NCBI GenBank assembly: GCA_003241215.1 | Contig: QFOL01000107.1 | Coordinates: 1 to 12,020 of the forward strand | From: Agrobacterium fabrum | Lineage (GTDB): Bacteria > Pseudomonadota > Alphaproteobacteria > Rhizobiales > Rhizobiaceae | Reading direction: 5' to 3' | DNA: 12,020 nucleotides | Shown here: positions 6,699 to 12,020 of the stretch, in pieces | Layout of the letters: each line of letters starts with the position of its first letter | Numbering within the stretch: the first letter of the stretch is position 1 | Position numbers and translations under genes: made by a program | The notes under the pieces: model-generated | What the model was told of the DNA's origin: nothing | Database searches by the model: none | Seen by the model: the letters and a program-made list of their open reading frames with translations, nothing else

Positions 6699-7041
6699 GA
6701 TGATATTCCCTGAAATCCGACAGTGCGCACAACATGCCGTTTATCGGCTGCTTGGCAAGGCCGGTCGGTGCCCGGCGCCGCAGAGAAGTCGACTTGAGAA
6801 ACGCGCAAAGGTTGTCATACTGAATTGGCGGTTTTGTTCCGGCGCATGACCGTAAGTCGGCGATTTTTTCAATCTGCGGTGCAGGAACACCGGGCTTGCA
6901 CAAGCGGCGACTATAAAAAGACGGATTAATTCTTAATCGCATCTAAACTTTGTTGAATTATTTAGCAGACACCGTTGAAATGCATGTCCTATAAAATTCC
7001 ATAAAACAATTATAACGCGACATCGCGGGGGACTATCGCGA
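6699..7041. other. Intergenic region between divergent amidase and GGDEF-EAL genes
   Basis: This 343-bp stretch has no convincing gene; the leftward reading that crosses it is in another frame of the amidase and has no recognisable protein character. From about 6905 to 7015 it is markedly AT-rich for this genome and probably holds the promoter of the GGDEF-EAL operon, with TTGAAA at 6975-6980, TTGAAT at 6953-6958 and several TATAA-like hexamers at 6990-7016. No combination has an ideal spacing. A perfect palindrome GATTAA-TTC-TTAATC lies at 6924-6938 and a CGCGA-CA-TCGCG palindrome at 7016-7027 just before the ribosome-binding site. I could not pick a clear leftward promoter for the amidase. 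Confidence 0.6.
6924..6938. promoter_or_regulatory. Palindrome, possible operator upstream of the GGDEF-EAL operon
   Basis: GATTAATTCTTAATC is a perfect 6-bp inverted repeat with a 3-nt spacer, located about 105-118 bp upstream of the GGDEF-EAL start. With its flank it shares the 11-mer CGGATTAATTC with the presumed ROK operator at 1972-1982. It may be a binding site for a dimeric regulator, but no regulator is identified. Confidence 0.3.
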
Positions 7042-9360
7042 ATGGAAGAGACTGCCTATCGGGGGATAGATAGACAGACTGAACCCGGCCACACGCTTCG
7101 CTCAACGACGCAGCCGGAAACGAGCCGCCTTTCGCGGCGACGTTCGCTCGCCAGCAAGATAACCCTGATATTTCTGGGCGGCGTGATTTTTTCCTACAGC
7201 ATCGGCGCGCTGGTCGGCTGGTATATGTTCGTTGCCGCCGCCAGCGAGCAATGGCTCAACCAGGCACGCGTCAATTCGCAGATCGCCAGCGCTACGCTGC
7301 GCAGCATCTACACCTATGTCAGCGTCACCGCCGATACGGACGGGCAGGTCAACGGCATATTGACCGACAAGCCGATCGGTGACGACGAATCCATTCTCGT
7401 CACCGGCTTCAACCCCAGCGACGTTCTCGCCCTCATCGGCGCACAAACCAAAAATGCCGTCTGGCTTTTTCGTTATGACGAGGACGATTCCGGCTTCAGG
7501 CAGATTGCGGCGGCTTTCGACAACGCCACCGACGACGATGAAAAGCCGCTCGCCACCGATCCGATATTTTCAAAAGATGCGGTCGCCGCGCGTTTTTCCA
7601 CCGGTTTTGCGACCATTGGTGACACCAGCCATTATATCGGCCTGCTGCCGATCATCAGCACGGAAACGAAGAAACCCATCGGCGCGGTCGCCGTCAGCAT
7701 CGGCGGCTCTGACGCGCTTTACGGCGCACAGCGCAAACTGATCTATAATTCTCTCGCCGCGCTGATCGTGGTCCTGACCGTCACCGGCGTGCTTGTGACC
7801 ATCATCGCCCGGCATTTCCTGAAGCCGGTCCCGGCGCTGGTGCAGGCGACACTCCGGATCGCCCGCGAGGAGACCGATGTCGTCACACCGTTTCAAAACC
7901 GGCGGGACGAGATCGGCGATATGGCCACCGCCATCGAAACCCTGCGCGAAGCGGTTCTGGAACGTGGACGCCTGCGGCAGATACGCGACATGGCGCAGCA
8001 GCTGGAGCACATGGCTCATCACGATGCGCTGACCGGACTGCCCAACCGTGTGCTGCTGATGAAGACGCTGGAAAACCGTCTCGAACAGCTTTCCGCATCC
8101 GGCCAGCCATTTAATGTCATGCTGCTCGATCTCGACCGCTTCAAGGCCGTCAATGACACGCTGGGCCATGCCGCCGGCGATGCCTTGCTGGTGGCGGTGG
8201 CATCGCGGATTTCTTCCGTGCTCGGTGAAAACGACATGGTGAGCCGCCTCGGCGGCGACGAATTCGCGATCATACAATCGGCAAGCACCGACTGCGAGAG
8301 CAGCGCGGCGATGCTGGCCGCGCGGGTGGTGCATGCGGTCTCACGTAGCTTCAACCTCGAAGGCAGCAAAATCAGTATCGATACCAGTATCGGCATCGCC
8401 TGCGCGCCGGGCCACGGCACATCCGCCACCCAGCTTCTGCAACATGCCGATCTCGGCCTTTATCGCGCGAAATCCATGGGCTGCGGTTATTTCGTGTTTT
8501 ACGAACCCGGCATGGACATGGCGGTGCAGCACAAGCATGCGCTGGAAATAGACATGAAATCCGCGCTCGAAAACCAGGAATTCGAATTGCATTACCAGCC
8601 CGTGGTCAATCTGCAGAGCGGTCGCATCGTTGCTTATGAAGCGCTGGCCCGCTGGCGGCATAGCAAGCTCGGCCTCATCGCCCCGGACCGTTTCATCACG
8701 CTTGCCGAAGAAAACAACTTCATCAAACCCTTGGGCGAATGGGTTCTGGGGCAGGCCTGCATGGATGCCATGACCTGGCCGAAGGATATCCGGCTCGCCG
8801 TCAATCTGTCCGCCGTTCAGCTCTCCAATGACGATATCGTCCCTGTCGTTGACCGGGCGCTTGAGACATCCGGTTTCCCGGCGGAACGGCTTGAGCTGGA
8901 GGTGACGGAAACGGCCATGCTGGAGCGTGACAGCAGCGCCCGAGCGCTGAAGCTGCTGAAGGAAAGGGGCGTGCGCCTCGCACTTGACGATTTCGGCACC
9001 GGTTATGCCGGGCTCAGCACGCTGACCCATGTCGCCTTCGACAAGATCAAGATCGACCGGGAATTCGTCTCCGGCCTGCCGGCCAATCCCATGTGTTCGG
9101 CCATCGTCAACACCGTCATCGACATGGCCGAACAGATCGGCCTGAAGGTGACCGCCGAGGGTGTCGAAAACAGGGATCAGCTCGAGGCGCTCAAGCTTTC
9201 CGGATGCGATGAAGCACAGGGCTATTATTTTGCCGAGCCCGCCCCGCTGGCCCGCATCCTCAGGAATCGCACCGTTATCGCGCCGCTCGCAAAGGACGAG
9301 CCCGGCGATGCCGGCCGCTCGTCACTGGAAACCAATTGCCCACCGCAAAAAGCCATTTGA
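7042..9360 (+). CDS. Membrane-anchored GGDEF-EAL protein (c-di-GMP synthase/phosphodiesterase)
   Basis: Predicted cyclic di-GMP turnover enzyme with a periplasmic sensory region, 772 residues. Order: cytoplasmic tail, membrane helix about 41-63, periplasmic domain about 64-235, second helix about 236-257, HAMP-like linker about 258-310, GGDEF domain about 320-485, EAL domain about 500-740. The synthase signature is intact (RLGGDEF, GGDEF at 404-408), but the allosteric RxxD inhibition site is missing, the matching positions reading GEND. The phosphodiesterase motifs also look complete: YEAL (532-535), NLS (588-590), ELEVTE (618-623), DDFGTGY (649-655), KIDREF (670-675), AEGVE (705-709) and QGY (726-728). 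Both activities are therefore possible. The start has GGGGGA upstream. Two periplasmic binding-protein genes follow on the same strand, the first after only 30 bp, so they may supply the ligand input. Confidence 0.93.
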   Translation: MEETAYRGIDRQTEPGHTLRSTTQPETSRLSRRRSLASKITLIFLGGVIFSYSIGALVGWYMFVAAASEQWLNQARVNSQIASATLRSIYTYVSVTADTDGQVNGILTDKPIGDDESILVTGFNPSDVLALIGAQTKNAVWLFRYDEDDSGFRQIAAAFDNATDDDEKPLATDPIFSKDAVAARFSTGFATIGDTSHYIGLLPIISTETKKPIGAVAVSIGGSDALYGAQRKLIYNSLAALIVVLTVTGVLVTIIARHFLKPVPALVQATLRIAREETDVVTPFQNRRDEIGDMATAIETLREAVLERGRLRQIRDMAQQLEHMAHHDALTGLPNRVLLMKTLENRLEQLSASGQPFNVMLLDLDRFKAVNDTLGHAAGDALLVAVASRISSVLGENDMVSRLGGDEFAIIQSASTDCESSAAMLAARVVHAVSRSFNLEGSKISIDTSIGIACAPGHGTSATQLLQHADLGLYRAKSMGCGYFVFYEPGMDMAVQHKHALEIDMKSALENQEFELHYQPVVNLQSGRIVAYEALARWRHSKLGLIAPDRFITLAEENNFIKPLGEWVLGQACMDAMTWPKDIRLAVNLSAVQLSNDDIVPVVDRALETSGFPAERLELEVTETAMLERDSSARALKLLKERGVRLALDDFGTGYAGLSTLTHVAFDKIKIDREFVSGLPANPMCSAIVNTVIDMAEQIGLKVTAEGVENRDQLEALKLSGCDEAQGYYFAEPAPLARILRNRTVIAPLAKDEPGDAGRSSLETNCPPQKAI

Positions 9361-9390
9361 GAAACCGGCCGCCGGCCAAGAGGACATAAA

Positions 9391-10284
9391 ATGCGCCTTT
9401 CAGTATTTTGCCTTTTCCTCACATGCTTTGCTCCCATCACGCCCCTCCAGGCCGCCGACGAAGGCGACACGCTTCAGCAGATCGCCAGAACCGCAAAAAT
9501 CCGCATCGGTTACCGCGAGGCCGAACCGCCTTTTTCCTACCAATTGCCGAACGGGGAAATCACCGGCTTCTCGACCGACCTCTGTCGGGCGATCAGTGAA
9601 GATATTCGCAGGAAGCTGAAGCTCGACAGGATCGAGCTCGAATATGTCAAGGCCACGCCCGCCACCCGCTTCATCCTTGTCCGCGGCGGCCAGATCGATA
9701 TCGAATGCGCAGCCACGACCAATAATAGCGAGCGCCGCAAGATCGTCGATTTCTCCTACCCCAATTTCATGACCGCGACGCAATTTCTCTCCCGCAGGCA
9801 GGACAATCTGAAAAGCCTTGCCGATCTCGCGGGACGGTCCGTCACATCCGCCTCCGGCACCGTCAATATCGAGCAGCTCAACGCCATAAACCGGGCGAAG
9901 AACCTCAATATCTCGGTGATGCCGACCAAAACCAATGAGGAGGCCTTCGAACTCGTTGTTTCCGGCAAGGCCTCGGCCTTCGTCATGGACGGCATATTGC
10001 TCGCGGCGCTGGCGGCGACATCGGAAAATCCGGACCTCTATGCACTCTCTGAGGAAACGCTGAGCGCACCCGAGCCCTATGGCCTGGTTTTCCGGCGTGA
10101 CGACCCGGCTTTCAAGGCCGCTGTCAATGAAAGCCTCAGGCATATTTTCACCGGGCCGGCCATTCACGGCCTTTATGAAAAATGGTTCACCATGCCCATT
10201 CCGCCCAACGGCATGAACCTGAACCTGCCGATGGCCGCCGCCTTGAAACAAGCCTACGAACATCCGCGCGAATACCAGGACTGA
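9391..10284 (+). CDS. Periplasmic amino-acid-binding protein, SBP family 3 (GltI-like)
   Basis: Secreted periplasmic binding protein of 297 residues with a signal peptide ending near PLQA/ADEG. It resembles the glutamate/aspartate receptor GltI from memory: IRIGYREAEPPFSYQ at the N-terminal lobe, GQIDIECAATTNNSERRK (compare FECGSTTNNVER in GltI) in the ligand cleft, ASGTVN after the hinge, AFVMDGILLAA, PYGLVFRRDDPAFK, and the tail KWFTMPIPPNGMNLNL (compare KWFKNPIPPKNLNMNF). An acidic amino acid is thus the first guess for the ligand. The start has AGAGGA upstream. No permease or ATPase gene accompanies it; instead it lies 30 bp behind a GGDEF-EAL gene and 72 bp before a paralogue, suggesting a sensory rather than transport role. 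It could still feed a transporter encoded elsewhere. Confidence 0.92.
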   Translation: MRLSVFCLFLTCFAPITPLQAADEGDTLQQIARTAKIRIGYREAEPPFSYQLPNGEITGFSTDLCRAISEDIRRKLKLDRIELEYVKATPATRFILVRGGQIDIECAATTNNSERRKIVDFSYPNFMTATQFLSRRQDNLKSLADLAGRSVTSASGTVNIEQLNAINRAKNLNISVMPTKTNEEAFELVVSGKASAFVMDGILLAALAATSENPDLYALSEETLSAPEPYGLVFRRDDPAFKAAVNESLRHIFTGPAIHGLYEKWFTMPIPPNGMNLNLPMAAALKQAYEHPREYQD

Positions 10285-10356
10285 AAGTGCCAGGCGTCAA
10301 CCCGTATCGATTTTCATGAAAATGTCTTGATGGATTATTTTGGCTGGAGATGCGCG

Positions 10357-11260
10357 ATGCAGAGATCGACATTATGGCTCATGCTGGTTTTTTCAAGTCT
10401 CCTGCCCGCGCATGCGGCCAGTGAAGATGCCCAACCGCCGACGCTTGAAACCATCGCCAAGACCGGCGCGATCCGGCTCGGTTATGCCGACCGTAACATC
10501 CCCTTTTCCTATCTGGGCGCCGGCCCCGAGCCTATCGGTTACAGTATCGAGCTGTGTTTGAGGGTGGCGGATTCCATCAAGAAGAAACTCGGCCTGCCGG
10601 CATTGAAGATCGATTTCGTCAAGCGCACCCCCCAGCAACCGGATCATGCTTCTCAATGACGGCACGATCGACATGGAATGCGTGGCGAGCACGAATACCG
10701 AGGAGAGGCGCAAGGCGGTATGGTTTTCCTACAGCCACTTCATCACCGGCACACGTTATGTGGCGCTGAAGTCGAGCGGTCTGAACACGGTTGCCGATCT
10801 TGCCGGGCGAACGGTGGTCGTGACGACGGGGACCATCAACATCACCCAACTGAACGTCATCAATCGCAAATTGGGACTGAACATCGCCGTGCTGCAAAAT
10901 GACAGCACCGAGGGTAGTTTCGACATGGTGACGGAAAACCGCGCCTCGGCCTTCGTCATGGACGATATTCTCCTGCGGTCCTTCGTGGCCGAAACCGGCA
11001 GGCCGCAGGATTATTCCATATCCAGTGAATATCTTGCTCCGCCGCAACCCTATGGCCTGATGCTCCGGCATGGCGACAGCGGCTTCCGGGATGCGGTCAA
11101 CGAGGCGCTGGGACAAATCTACGCCAGCGGAGAAATCGAGAAAATCTACGACAAGTGGTTCAACGCACCGATCCCGCCGAACGGCATCAACCTGAAACGC
11201 CCGCTGCCCGGTGATCTGGCCGAGGCATTTCGAAGGCCCGTCGATACGACCGCGGAATAA
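10357..11260 (+). pseudogene. Second GltI-like periplasmic binding protein, interrupted by a +1 frameshift
   Basis: Paralogue of the preceding gene, split into two frames. From ATG 10357 (GGAGA just upstream) the first frame encodes a signal peptide ending near AHAASED and the start of lobe 1 (IRLGYADRNIPFSYLG), then runs through a C6 tract at 10628-10633 and stops at 10657-10659. The rest continues in the next frame (IDMECVASTNTEERRK, GTINITQLNVIN, AFVMDDILLRS, PYGLMLRHGD, KWFNAPIPPNGINLK) to the stop at 11258-11260. Removing one C gives TPSNRIMLLNDG, aligning with TPATRFILVRGG of the neighbour, and a 300-residue protein. The intact downstream half suggests a recent mutation, a sequencing error, or recoding. 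A longer start at 10327/10330 is in frame but less well placed. The fragment from ATG 10646 would lack a signal peptide. Confidence 0.85.
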
Positions 11261-11289
11261 AAAACGCCGCCGGTGGCTGGCGGCGTTTT
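11261..11289. terminator. Bidirectional intrinsic terminator
   Basis: AAAACGCCGCC and GGCGGCGTTTT form a perfect 11-bp stem around a 7-nt loop (GGTGGCT). The rightward copy ends in four T, and the leftward copy ends in six T because of the A-run at 11259-11264. It begins immediately after the stop codon of the binding-protein pseudogene and 12 bp beyond the minE stop codon, so it can end both convergent transcripts. Confidence 0.9.
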
Positions 11290-11301
11290 CATGGCGTGAT
11301 T

Positions 11302-11562
11302 TTAGGCGGCGCGCAGGTCAGCGCCCAATGGTATCTCGACATCGATCTCCAATATGGAGACATGTTCGTCGCGATCCATCTTCACATGCACCCGGTCATT
11401 GTCGATCTGCACATGCTTGGCGATGACGCCGAGAATTTCTTCCCTGAGGATGGCGACGAGATCGGAGCCCGAGGATGCCCTTTCGTGGGCGAGCAGCACC
11501 TGCAGGCGTTCGCGCGCAAGCGGTGCCGACTTCTGTTTGCGGAAAAGACTGAAGATGCTCAT
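11302..11562 (-). CDS. minE: Cell division topological specificity factor MinE
   Basis: MinE stimulates the MinD ATPase and drives the Min oscillation that keeps the division site at mid-cell. The 86-residue length is normal. The amphipathic N-terminus [28 protein letters not shown] is followed by the anti-MinCD helix and the topological-specificity domain ([18 protein letters not shown] and the [21 protein letters not shown] strand pair). The start ATG overlaps the minD stop codon as ATGA, showing translational coupling. The product matches rhizobial MinE in size and motifs. Transcription ends at the shared hairpin at 11261-11289. Confidence 0.96.
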   Translation of the reverse strand: MSIFSLFRKQKSAPLARERLQVLLAHERASSGSDLVAILREEILGVIAKHVQIDNDRVHVKMDRDEHVSILEIDVEIPLGADLRAA

Positions 11563-12020
11563 GCAGCCCTCCTTGCGAAGATCTTTGAGAAGATGCCGCG
11601 CTTCTCACCCGGGACAACCACAGGAATATCCTCGCCGGACAGGCGGCGGGCGGCGTCGAAATAGGCCATGGCAGGCGCGCAGCGGGCGTCCGCCAGCGTG
11701 ACAGGCGCACCGACGTTCGAAGCCCGCAGCACATCCGTGCTTTCGGGAATGATGCCGAGCAGCGGGATGGAGAGGATTTCCAGAACGTCATCGACCTTCA
11801 GCATGTCGCCGCGCTCGGCGCGGGACGCATCGTAACGTGTCAGAAGCAGGTGCTTCTCCATGCGCTCGCCGCGTTCGGCCTTCAGCGTCTTGGAATCCAG
11901 CAGGCCGATGATGCGGTCGCTGTCGCGCACCGACGAGACTTCCGGATTGGTGACGACGACGGCCACATCCGCATGGCGCATCGCCAGCGTCGCGCCGCGT
12001 TCGATTCCGGCGGGGCTGTC
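11559..12020 (-). CDS. minD: Septum site-determining protein MinD (partial, N-terminus off the right edge)
   Basis: Membrane-cycling ParA-type ATPase that recruits MinC to the poles and is discharged by MinE. Only the C-terminal 153 residues are inside the window; a complete MinD has about 270, so the P-loop lies outside. The visible part opens with [20 protein letters not shown], the Walker-B-like region and helix typical of MinD, continues with [21 protein letters not shown] and LLLTRYD, and ends in a short amphipathic tail ([14 protein letters not shown]), the expected membrane-targeting sequence. It is translationally coupled to minE through a 4-bp overlap. minC would be expected just beyond the right edge. 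Confidence 0.96.
   Translation of the reverse strand, partial: DSPAGIERGATLAMRHADVAVVVTNPEVSSVRDSDRIIGLLDSKTLKAERGERMEKHLLLTRYDASRAERGDMLKVDDVLEILSIPLLGIIPESTDVLRASNVGAPVTLADARCAPAMAYFDAARRLSGEDIPVVVPGEKRGIFSKIFARRAA

Noticed and set aside
5865..6713. Rightward open frame opposite the amidase
   Set aside because: The amidase on the other strand has all catalytic motifs; this frame shows no motif.
6511..6942. Leftward frame crossing the amidase start and the intergenic region
   Set aside because: More than half overlaps the amidase in another frame, and the remainder has no signal peptide, domain or plausible ribosome-binding site.
7570..8334. Leftward open frame opposite the GGDEF-EAL gene
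   Set aside because: It lies across the intact GGDEF signature and has no domain of its own.
9400..10263. Long leftward open frame opposite the first GltI-like gene
   Set aside because: Mirrors the third-position GC bias of the real gene; no protein family features and no ribosome-binding site judged convincing.
10646..11260. Independent cytoplasmic protein starting at ATG 10646
   Set aside because: It is the C-terminal two-thirds of a periplasmic binding protein without signal peptide or first lobe strand; better explained as the downstream half of a frameshifted gene.
1..12020. tRNA, rRNA or riboswitch genes
   Set aside because: No cloverleaf, rRNA segment or familiar riboswitch core was recognised by eye on either strand.

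Overview
The window reads as a chromid or secondary-replicon segment from a Rhizobiaceae alphaproteobacterium, most likely Agrobacterium or a close relative. This rests on GC-rich coding sequence, the style of the sugar ABC transporter and ROK regulator, the dispersed CCTCGGGCTTGACCCGAGG-type palindrome, and a minD-minE pair at the right edge. In Agrobacterium min genes lie on the linear chromosome and in Sinorhizobium on a megaplasmid. The species assignment is inference.

Left module (1-5137), carbohydrate uptake and modification. A family 1 sugar-binding protein and a MalF-type permease (cut by the left edge) are transcribed leftward. Diverging rightward are a ROK repressor, a Gfo/Idh/MocA dehydrogenase and a ThuA-domain protein. 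The divergent intergenic region carries two inverted copies of a GCGGATTAA half-site, each over the -10 region of a plausible promoter. That suggests the ROK protein controls both arms. The Gfo/Idh plus ThuA pair recalls ThuB/ThuA, where a sugar is oxidised to a keto-sugar and processed further.

Middle (5138-7041). A perfect 40-bp nested inverted repeat sits between the convergent thuA-like and amidase genes. The amidase (signature family, complete Ser-cisSer-Lys triad) is leftward, and a 343-bp AT-rich intergenic region separates it from the next unit.

Right module (7042-11289). A membrane-bound GGDEF-EAL protein is followed on the same strand by two tandem GltI-like periplasmic binding proteins, with no permease or ATPase gene beside them, and the unit ends in a strong terminator. 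The second binding-protein gene is split by a single extra C in a C6 tract; removing one C restores a 300-residue protein matching its 297-residue neighbour. This could be a periplasmic ligand-to-c-di-GMP relay, comparable in logic to NspS-MbaA, and is the most interesting hypothesis here.

Right edge (11302-12020). minE and the 3' part of minD are leftward, overlap by ATGA, and share the bidirectional terminator with the binding-protein operon.
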